DNA from: an uncultured Bacteroides sp.
Lineage (GTDB): Bacteria > Bacteroidota > Bacteroidia > Bacteroidales > Bacteroidaceae
Length of the DNA stretch: 64,000 nucleotides
Assembly: GCF_963677945.1 (NCBI RefSeq)
Contig: NZ_OY782578.1
Span: 4,059,258-4,123,257 of the forward strand
Direction: 5' to 3'
In this document: positions 46,901-55,605 of the stretch, piece by piece
How the letters are laid out: every line of letters begins with the position of its first letter
Position numbering within the stretch: the first letter of the stretch is position 1
Translations under genes and position numbers: made by a program
The notes under the pieces: generated by a model
What the model saw: the letters and a program-made list of their open reading frames with translations, nothing else
Told to the model about the DNA's origin: nothing
Database searches by the model: none

Positions 46901-47155
46901 ATGAAAAAAGGTATTCATCCAGAATCATATCGTCCAGTCGTATTTAAGGATATGTCTAATGGCGATGTATTTTTATCTCAATCAACTTGCAACACTAAAG
47001 AAACTATCGAATTCGAAGGTGCAACTTACCCATTGGTTAAGCTTGAAATTTCTAACACTTCTCACCCTTTCTACACTGGTAAATCTACAATGATTGATAC
47101 TGCCGGTCGTATTGATAAGTTTAAAAGCCGTTACGGAGATCGTAGCAAGAAATAA
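46901..47155 (+). CDS. rpmE2: 50S ribosomal protein L31 type B
   Basis: An 84-residue type B (zinc-free) L31: [50 protein letters not shown]. It lacks the CxxC pairs of type A, as is normal for type B. It binds the 50S central protuberance. Monocistronic, with a good promoter and a strong terminator. Confidence 0.97.
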   Translation: MKKGIHPESYRPVVFKDMSNGDVFLSQSTCNTKETIEFEGATYPLVKLEISNTSHPFYTGKSTMIDTAGRIDKFKSRYGDRSKK

Positions 47156-47180
47156 GATATTTCAGATTATATCTGATAAA

Positions 47181-47217
47181 AAAGCTCTGATACATTTTTG
47201 TATTAGAGCTTTTTTTA
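47181..47217 (+). terminator. Intrinsic terminator of rpmE2
   Basis: Stem AAAGCTCTGATACA/TGTATTAGAGCTTT (47181-47194, 47199-47212; one G-U pair, 4-nt loop) followed by a T tract, 26 bp after the stop. Confidence 0.9.
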
Positions 47218-47223
47218 TTGCTT

Positions 47224-47306
47224 GTCCACCCAGGTGTACAATACTCGTCCACCCGGATGTAACGAACCTCTACACCCGGGTGTACCAATATCTTACACCC
47301 GGATGG
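47224..47306. repeat. 23-bp-period array of four ACACCCGGGTGT-like palindromes
   Basis: CACCC starts at 47227, 47250, 47273 and 47296, exactly 23 bp apart. Copies are CACCCAGGTGTA, CACCCGGATGTA, CACCCGGGTGTA and CACCCGGATGGA; the third lies in a perfect 14-bp palindrome TACACCCGGGTGTA (47271-47284). Spacers of about 9-11 nt are unrelated. It stands out as GC-rich in an AT-rich context. Confidence 0.85.
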
Positions 47307-47400
47307 AATAAGAATTTATTGGTTAGCCTGTAATAATCAGATAAGGGTTTGATTTAAAAGGCAAAACACAGTCAACCAGAATCAGGACGAGACAAAGTGC

Positions 47401-47500
47401 CAGACTGCTAGATTACCGCTAGACTTAGTTTAAAGAAGTCTAGCGCCTACATTTCATTCATTCACAACACATTAAATGACTACTGCTAGACTGCAAGACT
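47401..47500. repeat. GCTAGACT motif repeats in both orientations
   Basis: CTAG occurs at 47408, 47419, 47440 and 47486. GCTAGACTT (47418-47426) pairs with AAGTCTAGC (47436-47444), and TGCTAGACTG recurs at 47484-47493. Spacing is irregular (11, 21, 46 bp). Confidence 0.55.
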
Positions 47501-47552
47501 TATTTGCGAAAATATTATTTTTAGAGAGAGAAATCTAACATTTCCCTTTAAG

Positions 47553-48191
47553 TTACATTTTCAATGTAAATCGACCTTCTTTCCAAACATAGATAAGTGC
47601 CTTCTTTACAAAAGGAGCTAAATTCTTCGCTGCAGTTTCATCCAGATATTCTGGAGAAGCAAAAGTAAAAGTAATGTCACTGCTATCTTTTGAAAGATCC
47701 GATTTCAACAAATAAAAGTCTAATGCTGCCCGTGCGTTATTAAATGCTTCGAGTTGACTAGAATCGGGAGTAATGAAGAATTGCTCCATCTTAGGTAATT
47801 CTATATAATCTTTCACCGGTAGTTCTTTCCATGCTGTAGTATAAAAAAGTATGCGACTATCGCAAGCCGGACCGCAAACGGTATTAACTACACAAATAAT
47901 TTTTGTTGTATCGTTCAGCTGAAGCAATTTCATCTGAAAACTACTCTGAGGGGTAGCCTGCAAATAAACATAATCTTTAGTCAGAGTTTTCATTTCCGAC
48001 ATTTTTTCCATCTTATTCTTGACTTGCGCTTTCATATTGCTTTCGAGAAAATCTGCAAAGTCTTCCCGGTTTACTTTTGTGAGCAAAGGCGACAAGGAAT
48101 CGGGCATATTAATAAATACCGATTTGGCATCCTGTGCATGCAAGGAGATGGCACAAGCCATCAAAAAACAAAGAAGGACTATCTTTTTCAT
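47553..48191 (-). CDS. Secreted DUF3256 family protein
   Basis: A 212-residue protein with signal peptide ending SLHAQ (20). The mature part begins SVFINMPDSLSPLLTKVNREDFADFLESNMKAQVKN, a typical DUF3256 start, and ends LAPFVKKALIYVWKEGRF. Periplasmic; function unknown; common in Bacteroidales. It is 9 bp downstream of the EamA transporter gene and probably the last gene of a truA-eamA-DUF3256 unit. Confidence 0.87.
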   Translation of the reverse strand: MKKIVLLCFLMACAISLHAQDAKSVFINMPDSLSPLLTKVNREDFADFLESNMKAQVKNKMEKMSEMKTLTKDYVYLQATPQSSFQMKLLQLNDTTKIICVVNTVCGPACDSRILFYTTAWKELPVKDYIELPKMEQFFITPDSSQLEAFNNARAALDFYLLKSDLSKDSSDITFTFASPEYLDETAAKNLAPFVKKALIYVWKEGRFTLKM

Positions 48192-48200
48192 CTTATTAAT

Positions 48201-49100
48201 TTATTTTGAGCCCAAATATAAGAATATCATTCCAATTAGCACCAGAATAAGATCGATTGCTTTGCTTTTTAAATTCTTTTCACGGAAAAACATTGCACCA
48301 AAGATAAACGAAACAATTACACTGCTTCGGCGAACCATAGATACAATAGAAATCATGGAATCGTCATAACTAAGCGCATAGAAATAAACAAAATCGGCTG
48401 CACCTAGAAATATGGAGATAAATATAATACTCCAGTGCCATTGAAACTGAGTGGTTTCTTTCCGTTTTGGCCACCATAAAAGCATCAGTACTCCACCCAT
48501 AATAAAGAGCTGATAAACATTATACCACGACTGAATAAGCATTGGATTAAACTGCTTCATCAGGTATTTATCATAAAGCCCGCTGATAGCTCCTGTTAAA
48601 GCTGCCATCACAATAAAGAAAATCCATTTATTGCTTTTAAAGTCTATCCCTTCTTTTTTACCCGAGCGACTAAGCATAAAGAATGATGCCACGGCAAGCA
48701 AAACTCCGATCCATTGATAAAGATTGAGTCGTTCGCCAAAAATAAGCATAGCACCGACCAATACCATAACCGGACGGGTTGCATTGATTGGTCCTACAAT
48801 AGTAAGCGGCAAGTGCTTCATTCCAAAATAGCCAAAAATCCAGGAAGAAAGTACTATTACCGATTTCAGTAATACGTATTTATGAACTTCCCATCCTTCG
48901 ACCGGAACATAAAAAATGGTATTGCTAATCCACTCCTGCCCCATTGCGGAACAAATAATAAACGGCAAAAATATCAGACTGGAAAACAGTGTATTAAGAA
49001 ACAACACCGGCAATACAGCATTATCTTTTAAAGATCTCTTTTTGAAAACATCATAAAAGCCTAATAAGAAGGCTGAAGTAAAAGCTAATAATAACCACAT
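48201..49100 (-). CDS. EamA/DMT-family transporter
   Basis: A polytopic protein of about 299 residues with ten predicted membrane segments in two EamA halves (about 5-130 and 150-295), an exporter of amino acids, sugars or metabolites. An upstream in-frame ATG at 49130 would add ten residues and overlap truA by 29 bp; I prefer the ATG at 49098-49100 because it falls 1 bp after the truA stop (TAATATG) and gives MWLLLAFTSAFLLGFYDVF, an ordinary start for this family. Substrate unknown. Between truA and the DUF3256 gene, likely co-transcribed. Confidence 0.88.
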   Translation of the reverse strand: MWLLLAFTSAFLLGFYDVFKKRSLKDNAVLPVLFLNTLFSSLIFLPFIICSAMGQEWISNTIFYVPVEGWEVHKYVLLKSVIVLSSWIFGYFGMKHLPLTIVGPINATRPVMVLVGAMLIFGERLNLYQWIGVLLAVASFFMLSRSGKKEGIDFKSNKWIFFIVMAALTGAISGLYDKYLMKQFNPMLIQSWYNVYQLFIMGGVLMLLWWPKRKETTQFQWHWSIIFISIFLGAADFVYFYALSYDDSMISIVSMVRRSSVIVSFIFGAMFFREKNLKSKAIDLILVLIGMIFLYLGSK

Positions 49101-49101
49101 A

Positions 49102-49854
49102 TTATATAAAAGTTTCAGCAGGATATTCAATATCTACTAAAAACAACGCATGACCCGGAACAGAAGCACCTGCTTTGCATCTGTCTTTTTGCTCTATTAC
49201 TTTACGGAATTCTTCAATACTCATTTTACCTCGCCCTACTTCTACCAGCGTTCCTACAACAGCACGCACCATATTGCGAAGAAAGCGGTCAGCTTTTACA
49301 GTAAACACCCAGGTTGTTTCATCTTCCTGAATCCACTCCGCCTGCATAATTTTGCAATTATTGGTTTTTACATCAGTATGGAGTTTACTAAAACTGGTAA
49401 AGTCGGTATATTCAAACAGTATCTTTGCTGCCTCATTCATCAGTTCATAGTTGAGCGATCCATGCATCCGCCATTTCAGGTGACGGTTAAACGGTGATTT
49501 TACAGAGGTGATGTAATATTTATAGGTACGAGACAAAGCATCAAAGCGAGCGTGCGCTTCGGGATGTACTTTACAAACACGATATACGGAAATATCTGGT
49601 GGAAGCAATCTGTTCAGCTTATCAGTCAGCAATGCAAGATCAAGATCTTCTTTCTCTGAATCAAAGTGTGCCACCATCAGTTTGGCATGAACACCAGCAT
49701 CAGTTCTGCCGGCACCTACTACTTCCGTTTCAACGCGAAGTAGAGTAGAAAGTGCTTTTTGCAAGCATTCCTGTACACTCACGCCATTAGGCTGCACCTG
49801 CCAACCGTGATAATTTGTTCCCTCGTAGGCTAAATAAATAAAGTATCGTTGCAC
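49102..49854 (-). CDS. truA: tRNA pseudouridine(38-40) synthase TruA
   Basis: A 250-residue TruA that makes pseudouridine at positions 38-40 of tRNA anticodon arms. [15 protein letters not shown] near the start and [11 protein letters not shown] with the catalytic Asp (about residue 52) are diagnostic; [11 protein letters not shown] lies in the C-terminal half. First gene of the truA-transporter-DUF3256 unit with a -7 box 20 bp upstream. Confidence 0.96.
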   Translation of the reverse strand: MQRYFIYLAYEGTNYHGWQVQPNGVSVQECLQKALSTLLRVETEVVGAGRTDAGVHAKLMVAHFDSEKEDLDLALLTDKLNRLLPPDISVYRVCKVHPEAHARFDALSRTYKYYITSVKSPFNRHLKWRMHGSLNYELMNEAAKILFEYTDFTSFSKLHTDVKTNNCKIMQAEWIQEDETTWVFTVKADRFLRNMVRAVVGTLVEVGRGKMSIEEFRKVIEQKDRCKAGASVPGHALFLVDIEYPAETFI

Positions 49855-49874
49855 GCGTTTTTATTATTTTGGCG

Positions 49875-49882
49875 CAAAGGTA
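49875..49882 (-). promoter_or_regulatory. -7 box for truA
   Basis: Minus strand TACCTTTG, TAnnTTTG match, 20 bp upstream of the start. Confidence 0.55.
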
Positions 49883-49907
49883 CGTTTTTTTTCTTTTATG
49901 TAAGTTG

Positions 49908-50558
49908 CTATCTGGCAGTAATATGAAAACAGCCTTGTTTCAATTCGTACTTTACGTAGCAGGTTTCTGCTTTTCGAAGATCGCGAAGTACTTCGGAAAG
50001 AACCAGTTTTAAGGTATCTCGGTTTACATCCTGCATCGGGCGATCGTCCTCTACTTTCTTAAAACGTTTCCAGCTTACATCGAAAGTTGTTCCATAAAAA
50101 TGAGCCGACTTTTCGGATGCATTGCCATTACGTTTGCGCAGCTTCTTAACATCATCCTGAGTTCTAAGCACTGATGTTACAACAACCTGATTAGGATTTA
50201 ATCCTTTAGATTCTAAAGAATCGAGAAAATTAGAACCTATACTGGACAATAAATCGCTTGCTTTTGGTACAAGGTAAGGAAGTGAGTGAGTAAGAGAATC
50301 TACTATATAATATTCATTACTTTCTATAAACACCAAATCGCCTTTCAGCTTTTCGGCATCTTCGCGTGAAGATATAGGACGAATACCAATTGCCTGAGCT
50401 GCCGACAAATGCAAATCATTTAAATCACCAAATGAACGTTTAAAACTTATCACACCCCGTATGTTTTTAGGATGATTTAGCTTTAAGGTTTTATCCTTAC
50501 AGGCAGACAAACAGCAAATTAAAAAAAACAAGCCTACAATTGGTATAAGTTTGCGCAT
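49908..50558 (-). CDS. DUF5715 family lipoprotein
   Basis: A 216-residue protein with lipobox LSAC (Cys20). The mature region contains VVVTSVLRTQDDVKKLRKRNGNASEKSAHFYGTTFDVSW, which resembles the metal-site region of VanY/M15-type peptidases (S.H..G...D) and matches DUF5715 as I recall it. The M15-like His and Asp are both present, so peptidoglycan peptidase activity is possible but unproven. Envelope-anchored. Single gene, divergent from phoH. Confidence 0.75.
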   Translation of the reverse strand: MRKLIPIVGLFFLICCLSACKDKTLKLNHPKNIRGVISFKRSFGDLNDLHLSAAQAIGIRPISSREDAEKLKGDLVFIESNEYYIVDSLTHSLPYLVPKASDLLSSIGSNFLDSLESKGLNPNQVVVTSVLRTQDDVKKLRKRNGNASEKSAHFYGTTFDVSWKRFKKVEDDRPMQDVNRDTLKLVLSEVLRDLRKAETCYVKYELKQGCFHITAR

Positions 50559-50756
50559 CAGAAAGTGAATTATCAGATTTTATATTATGTACTTTATTTT
50601 GCAAATATATATTAAAATGCCTTTTTATAAAAACAATTCCTGAATAAACTCAATTATAAAAGTAAATGATTTAAGAACGGCAGATAAAGTTTCTGCATAA
50701 TGCAAGAGCGCTCAGTTTATTTTCGTTAGAGAGGTATATAATTCGAAGTTTTTATG

Positions 50757-50764
50757 TAAATTTG
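50757..50764 (+). promoter_or_regulatory. -7 box for phoH-purC
   Basis: TAAATTTG, TAnnTTTG match, 43 bp upstream of the phoH start; no strong -33. Confidence 0.5.
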
Positions 50765-50807
50765 CAAGCAATTTAGAAATAAACATTTGATCCTTTAAAT
50801 TGATTCA

Positions 50808-51791
50808 ATGATAGAAAAACTGATTGTTCTCGAAGACATCGATCCGGTTATCTTCTATGGTGTGAATAACACCAACATTCAACTAATAAAAGCCTTATTC
50901 CCCAAATTAAGGATAGTAGCCCGTGGAAATATAATTAAGGTGATGGGGGATGAAGAGGAGATGTGCGCGTTTGAGGAGAATATTTTAGCTTTAGAAAAAC
51001 ATTGTGTTCAATACAATTCTTTAAAAGAAGAGGTAATCATTGATATAATAAAGGGTAACGCTCCCCAGACTGAAAAAAACGGGAACGTAATTGTATTCAG
51101 TGTTACCGGAAAGCCTATCATTCCACGTAGTGACAATCAACTAAAATTAGTGGAAGGATTTGAAAAGAATGATATGCTATTTGCTATCGGCCCGGCTGGT
51201 TCGGGAAAGACTTACACCTCTATTGCTCTGGCCGTAAGAGCATTGAAACAAAAAGAAATTAAAAAAATCATTTTAAGTCGCCCTGCTGTTGAAGCCGGTG
51301 AGAAACTAGGATTTCTTCCGGGGGATATAAAAGAAAAGATTGATCCGTATCTGCAACCTCTATACGACGCACTTCAGGATATGATTCCAGCTGCTAAGTT
51401 AAAGGAATATATGGAACTAAATATTATTCAGATTGCGCCGCTGGCTTTTATGCGCGGCCGTACTCTAAACGACGCTGTCGTTATTCTCGATGAAGCCCAG
51501 AACACTACCACTCAGCAGATAAAGATGTTTCTTACCCGCATGGGGATGAATACTAAAATGATTATTACGGGTGACCTCACTCAGATTGACCTACCGGCTG
51601 CCCAAACTTCCGGACTTGTTCAGGCAATTCGTATTCTGAAAGGAGTAAGAGGTATCAGCTTTGTGGAGCTTGGAAAGAAAGATATTGTTCGCCACAAGTT
51701 GGTAGAACGAATCGTTGAAGCTTATGAAAAATTCGACGATAAAAAGAAAAAAGAAAAACAATTAGAAGAATCCCAAAAACAAATACAATAA
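50808..51791 (+). CDS. phoH: PhoH family ATPase
   Basis: A 327-residue PhoH-like protein: N-terminal KH-like region (about 10-80), then the P-loop domain with Walker A GPAGSGKT (128-135) and Walker [10 protein letters not shown] (DEA 228-230). PhoH proteins are RNA-associated ATPases or helicase-like proteins linked to RNA decay and phosphate stress; the exact role is unsettled. The Lys-rich tail ends in an ATG-overlapping stop (TAATG), so purC translation is coupled. Confidence 0.93.
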   Translation: MIEKLIVLEDIDPVIFYGVNNTNIQLIKALFPKLRIVARGNIIKVMGDEEEMCAFEENILALEKHCVQYNSLKEEVIIDIIKGNAPQTEKNGNVIVFSVTGKPIIPRSDNQLKLVEGFEKNDMLFAIGPAGSGKTYTSIALAVRALKQKEIKKIILSRPAVEAGEKLGFLPGDIKEKIDPYLQPLYDALQDMIPAAKLKEYMELNIIQIAPLAFMRGRTLNDAVVILDEAQNTTTQQIKMFLTRMGMNTKMIITGDLTQIDLPAAQTSGLVQAIRILKGVRGISFVELGKKDIVRHKLVERIVEAYEKFDDKKKKEKQLEESQKQIQ

Positions 51792-52735
51792 TGAGCAAAG
51801 CATTAGTAAAAACAGATTTTAATTTTCCGGGACAAAAGAGTGTTTACCACGGAAAAGTACGTGATGTGTATAATATCAACGACGAATTATTGGTGATGGT
51901 TGTAAGTGACCGTATCTCAGCATTCGATGTTATTCTGCCTGAAGGTATTCCTTATAAAGGACAAGTGCTGAATCAGATTGCTGCCAAATTCCTTGATGCA
52001 ACTGCTGATATTGTACCTAACTGGAAGATTGCTACTCCAGACCCAATGGTTACTGTAGGTATTAAATGTGTTCCTTTTGAAGTGGAAATGGTGGTTCGTG
52101 GATATCTTACCGGACACGCCTGGAGAGAATACAAAGAAGAAAAACGTACTCTTTGCGGTATTGCAATGCCTGAAGGAATGAAAGAAAACCAACCATTCCC
52201 TACTCCTATCATTACTCCTACAACAAAAGCTTACGAAGGTCACGACGAAGATATCTCTAAAGAAGAGATTATAGCACAGGGCATTGTAAGCAAAGAGGAT
52301 TATGAACAATTGGAAAAATACACATTAGCTGTTTATGCACGCGGATGTGAAATTGCCAAACAAATGGGACTTATCCTTGTTGATACAAAATATGAGTTTG
52401 GTAAGAAAGATGGCAAGATTATTCTGATGGATGAAATTCATACTCCAGACTCTTCACGTTATTTCTATGCTGACGGCTTTGAAGAACGTTTGGCTAAGAA
52501 TGAGCCACAAAAGCAGTTATCTAAAGAGTTTGTTCGCCAATGGTTAATTGAAAATGGTTTCCAGGGAAAAGAAGGACAACAGGTCCCTGCTATGACTGAA
52601 GAATATGTAAACAGTGTAAGTGACCGCTACATTGAATTATACGAAAACATTGTTGGAGAAAAGTTTGTAAAAGCTGATCTTGATGATGTAGCTGCAAGAA
52701 TTGAAAAGAATGTTACTGCATTCCTTTCTAAATAA
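51791..52735 (+). CDS. purC: Phosphoribosylaminoimidazole-succinocarboxamide synthase
   Basis: A 314-residue SAICAR synthetase of de novo purine synthesis, joining CAIR and aspartate with [49 protein letters not shown] and LVDTKYEFG are typical. It is the longer form found in Bacteroidetes and eukaryotes. The start ATG overlaps the phoH stop by one base; a strong terminator follows. Confidence 0.96.
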   Translation: MSKALVKTDFNFPGQKSVYHGKVRDVYNINDELLVMVVSDRISAFDVILPEGIPYKGQVLNQIAAKFLDATADIVPNWKIATPDPMVTVGIKCVPFEVEMVVRGYLTGHAWREYKEEKRTLCGIAMPEGMKENQPFPTPIITPTTKAYEGHDEDISKEEIIAQGIVSKEDYEQLEKYTLAVYARGCEIAKQMGLILVDTKYEFGKKDGKIILMDEIHTPDSSRYFYADGFEERLAKNEPQKQLSKEFVRQWLIENGFQGKEGQQVPAMTEEYVNSVSDRYIELYENIVGEKFVKADLDDVAARIEKNVTAFLSK

Positions 52736-52744
52736 ATAGCATTC

Positions 52745-52790
52745 AATGAATAACAAGGGGTAAGTCCTCTTGTTATTCATTATTTTTTAC
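52745..52790 (+). terminator. Intrinsic terminator of phoH-purC
   Basis: Stem AATGAATAACAAG/CTTGTTATTCATT extended by three further pairs (52745-52760 with 52766-52781, one G-U), 5-nt loop, then TATTTTTTAC. Confidence 0.9.
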
Positions 52791-52834
52791 TGCAACACAT
52801 AGCTTTTGATTTTTATATTTATCTATTTTCATTC

Positions 52835-53572
52835 ATGAAATACCCTCAAGAAGAAATAAAGCCTTATAGCTCCGAAGGAAAAAAAACCGAACAGGTGGAG
52901 ACTATGTTTGATAATATAGCTCATCATTACGACCTGTTAAACCATACCATGTCTTTTGGTATTGACAAGGGCTGGAGACGAAAGGCAATTGCCTGGTTGA
53001 AACCCTTTCGTCCTCAGAAAATGATGGATGTAGCTACCGGAACAGGCGATTTTGCTATTCAGGCTTACCGCGATTTATTACCTGAAGAACTGATTGGCAC
53101 AGATATTTCAGAAGGGATGATGAAAATTGGTAAAGAGAAGGTGCTAAAGTTGGGACTTGACCAAAGTATATCTTTCGCCAAGGAAGATTGTATGAACCTG
53201 ACTTTCACTGATAACACTTTTGATGCAATCACTGTTGCTTTTGGTATCCGTAACTTTGAAAACCTGGACAAAGGTTTATCAGAAATGCATAGGGTACTGA
53301 ACAAAGACGGGCATTTGGTAATTCTGGAACTGACCACTCCGGATTCCTTCCCGATGAAACAGCTATTTGCCATCTATTCTAAGATTGTGATTCCTACAAT
53401 GGGTAAGCTTCTTTCAAAAGATGATAATGCTTACACTTATCTACCTGAAACCATCAAAGCCTTCCCACAAGGGGAAGTTATGAAGGGAGTTATTGAAAAG
53501 GCGGGATTCAAAGATGTTTCTTTCAAACGACTGACATTCGGAATCTGCACCCTTTACACTGCTGCAAAATAA
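52835..53572 (+). CDS. ubiE: Demethylmenaquinone methyltransferase
   Basis: A 245-residue SAM-dependent methyltransferase of the UbiE/MenG family that completes menaquinone. [25 protein letters not shown] at the N-terminus, SAM-binding [10 protein letters not shown] (65-74), and [21 protein letters not shown] are diagnostic. In Bacteroidales, which use menaquinone, the substrate is demethylmenaquinone. It precedes aroE by 21 bp and they are probably co-transcribed. Confidence 0.95.
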   Translation: MKYPQEEIKPYSSEGKKTEQVETMFDNIAHHYDLLNHTMSFGIDKGWRRKAIAWLKPFRPQKMMDVATGTGDFAIQAYRDLLPEELIGTDISEGMMKIGKEKVLKLGLDQSISFAKEDCMNLTFTDNTFDAITVAFGIRNFENLDKGLSEMHRVLNKDGHLVILELTTPDSFPMKQLFAIYSKIVIPTMGKLLSKDDNAYTYLPETIKAFPQGEVMKGVIEKAGFKDVSFKRLTFGICTLYTAAK

Positions 53573-53593
53573 TAAAATCTAAAAACACAGACT

Positions 53594-54337
53594 ATGCAAA
53601 AGTACGGTTTAATAGGCTATCCTCTCAAACATTCTTTTTCGATTGGATTTTTCAACGAGAAATTCAAATCGGAAAACATCGACGCTGAATATGTAAATTT
53701 TGAGATTCCTGATATCAATCTTTTTATGAATGTAATCAGTGAAAACTCTGATCTTTGTGGTTTGAATGTCACTATTCCGTATAAAGAACAAATTATTCCT
53801 TTCCTCGACGAATTAGATAAAGATACCGCTAAAATTGGTGCTGTCAACGTAATTAAAATTATTCGTCAGAAAGGAAAAACAAAACTGGTTGGATATAATT
53901 CTGATATTATTGGTTTTACACAATCTATTGAGCCTTTACTAAAAGAGCATCACAAAAAAGCTCTTATTCTGGGAGCAGGAGGTGCTGCTAAAGCGGTATT
54001 TCACGGATTAAAGAATCTGGGTATTACAAGTACGTATGTATCGCGCACTAAACAGCAGCCAGACATGCTTACTTACGAGGAACTTACTCCTGAAATTATA
54101 GCCAAAAATACTATTATTATAAATGCTACTCCTGTAGGTATGTTTCCTAATGTAGATGCCTGCCCGGACATTCCTTATGAATGTCTAACCAAAAATCATT
54201 TGTTATACGATTTACTGTATAACCCGGACACAACATTATTTATGAAGAAAGGGGCAGAGCGTGGAGCTAAAACCAAAAATGGTTTGGAAATGCTTTTACT
54301 TCAGGCTTTTGCTGCATGGGAAATATGGAATAAATAA
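53594..54337 (+). CDS. aroE: Shikimate dehydrogenase
   Basis: A 247-residue NADP-dependent enzyme reducing dehydroshikimate to shikimate. N-terminal YPLKHSFS substrate loop, NVTIPYKE with catalytic Lys64, YNSD with Asp104, and nucleotide-binding GAGGAAKAV (127-135). Slightly short, as usual in Bacteroidetes. It lies between ubiE and an alpha/beta hydrolase gene that begins 8 bp later. Confidence 0.96.
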   Translation: MQKYGLIGYPLKHSFSIGFFNEKFKSENIDAEYVNFEIPDINLFMNVISENSDLCGLNVTIPYKEQIIPFLDELDKDTAKIGAVNVIKIIRQKGKTKLVGYNSDIIGFTQSIEPLLKEHHKKALILGAGGAAKAVFHGLKNLGITSTYVSRTKQQPDMLTYEELTPEIIAKNTIIINATPVGMFPNVDACPDIPYECLTKNHLLYDLLYNPDTTLFMKKGAERGAKTKNGLEMLLLQAFAAWEIWNK

Positions 54338-54344
54338 TTCATTT

Positions 54345-55307
54345 ATGGTAGCAAAAAAGGTAATCAAAATTATAAAATATTTACTTCTCTCACTATTACT
54401 TCTTTTCGTAGCAAGTACAGTGGGGGGAAGTTTTTATATGCTTGATTACTCGCTAGCATCTAAACATAATAATAATGACGAAGCTGAGTCGTATCAGTAT
54501 ATGTACGACAATTATCCTTATCTGCATCAATGGGTGGATAGCCTGAATAAGGTTTCGGCATTAAAGGATACTTTCATTATTGGCCACGAAAATAACAAAC
54601 TGCACGCCTATTTCATTGCAGCTAACAAGCCAACAAAAAAGACAGCTATATTGGTTCATGGTTATACAGACAATGCCATCCGCATGATGATGATTGGTTA
54701 TTTATACAATCATGATTTGAATTATAATGTTCTGCTTCCTGATCTGCGGGCACATGGAAAAAGTGAAGGTAATACTATTCAGATGGGATGGAAAGATCGT
54801 CTTGATGTGATTCACTGGATTGATGTAGCAAAAGGTATATATGGAGATAGTATAAACATTGTGGTTCATGGTATCTCAATGGGAGCTGCAACAACAATGA
54901 TGGTAAGTGGAGAAAACCTTCCTTCAAATGTAAAATGCTTTGTGGAAGATTGCGGATACACCAGTGTGTGGGATGAATTTTCTAAAGAACTGGAAGAACG
55001 TTTCAACTTACCCGAATTTCCGTTAATGTATGCTACCAGCTTGCTATGCGACATTAAATATAACTGGAATTTCAAAGAAGCGTCTCCACTGAATCAAGTT
55101 AAAAAATGCCGTTTACCAATGTTCTTTATTCATGGTGATGCAGATACTTATGTTCCTACCTGGATGGTTTATCCGCTTTACGAAGCAAAATCAGCACCAA
55201 AAGAATTATGGATTGTTCGGGGAGCTGAGCATGCAAAGTCATACAAACAAAATCCTCAGCTTTATCTTGCAAAAGTTAAAGCGTTTACAGACTCTTATAT
55301 TAAATAA
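54345..55307 (+). CDS. Membrane-anchored alpha/beta hydrolase
   Basis: A 320-residue alpha/beta hydrolase with an N-terminal membrane anchor (about 8-30). HGYTDN oxyanion region, nucleophile Ser178 in HGISMGAA, acid Asp in FIHGDADTYVP, and His in RGAEHAKSY complete the triad. Similar to BAAT/YqiA-type and FrsA-like serine esterases; substrate unknown. The frame is open back into aroE (54261) but the start at 54345 gives a normal signal or anchor and follows the aroE stop by 8 bp, so it is preferred. Last gene of ubiE-aroE-hydrolase. Confidence 0.9.
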   Translation: MVAKKVIKIIKYLLLSLLLLFVASTVGGSFYMLDYSLASKHNNNDEAESYQYMYDNYPYLHQWVDSLNKVSALKDTFIIGHENNKLHAYFIAANKPTKKTAILVHGYTDNAIRMMMIGYLYNHDLNYNVLLPDLRAHGKSEGNTIQMGWKDRLDVIHWIDVAKGIYGDSINIVVHGISMGAATTMMVSGENLPSNVKCFVEDCGYTSVWDEFSKELEERFNLPEFPLMYATSLLCDIKYNWNFKEASPLNQVKKCRLPMFFIHGDADTYVPTWMVYPLYEAKSAPKELWIVRGAEHAKSYKQNPQLYLAKVKAFTDSYIK

Positions 55308-55605
55308 CTCTTTCTTCACTATTAAGCTTTTTCTCAAAAAAGTTTCCGTCCTCCCTAATTGGAAATAAAGTACGATTCCATAAAAGTACAAACATAATAC
55401 AGTCTCCAGAAACTATAGAGAAGATCCAATATTTTGTATTAATCACAAAAAATTCCTTGTCAGTAGTTTAATAAATTTCATGTAATTTTATTATACACAT
55501 ACAAATATACATAAGATTGTACAATTACACATGCGTTTCAATGAAGTAAAATATAATTTTGCAACTGAAACCGTGGATCTTAACACAATCATATATATAA
55601 TTACT

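Larger units (their letters stand above)
47156..47552. other. Intergenic region between convergent rpmE2 and DUF3256 genes
   Basis: About 400 bp with no gene. It holds the rpmE2 terminator followed by two different repeat arrays (47224-47306 and 47401-47500). Confidence 0.7.

Noticed and set aside
47224-47306. Small CRISPR-like array
   Set aside because: The motif is only about 13 nt and the spacers about 10 nt, far too short, and no cas gene is near. It is treated as a palindrome array.
49101-49130. Upstream start for the EamA transporter giving a 29-bp overlap with truA
   Set aside because: The next in-frame ATG falls 1 bp after the truA stop and gives the usual N-terminus.
54261-54344. 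N-terminal extension of the alpha/beta hydrolase inside aroE
   Set aside because: It would overlap aroE by 77 bp and precede a good membrane anchor start at 54345.
55531-55605. N-terminal extension of the PL11 protein
   Set aside because: The added 25 residues lie ahead of a clear signal peptide beginning at 55606.
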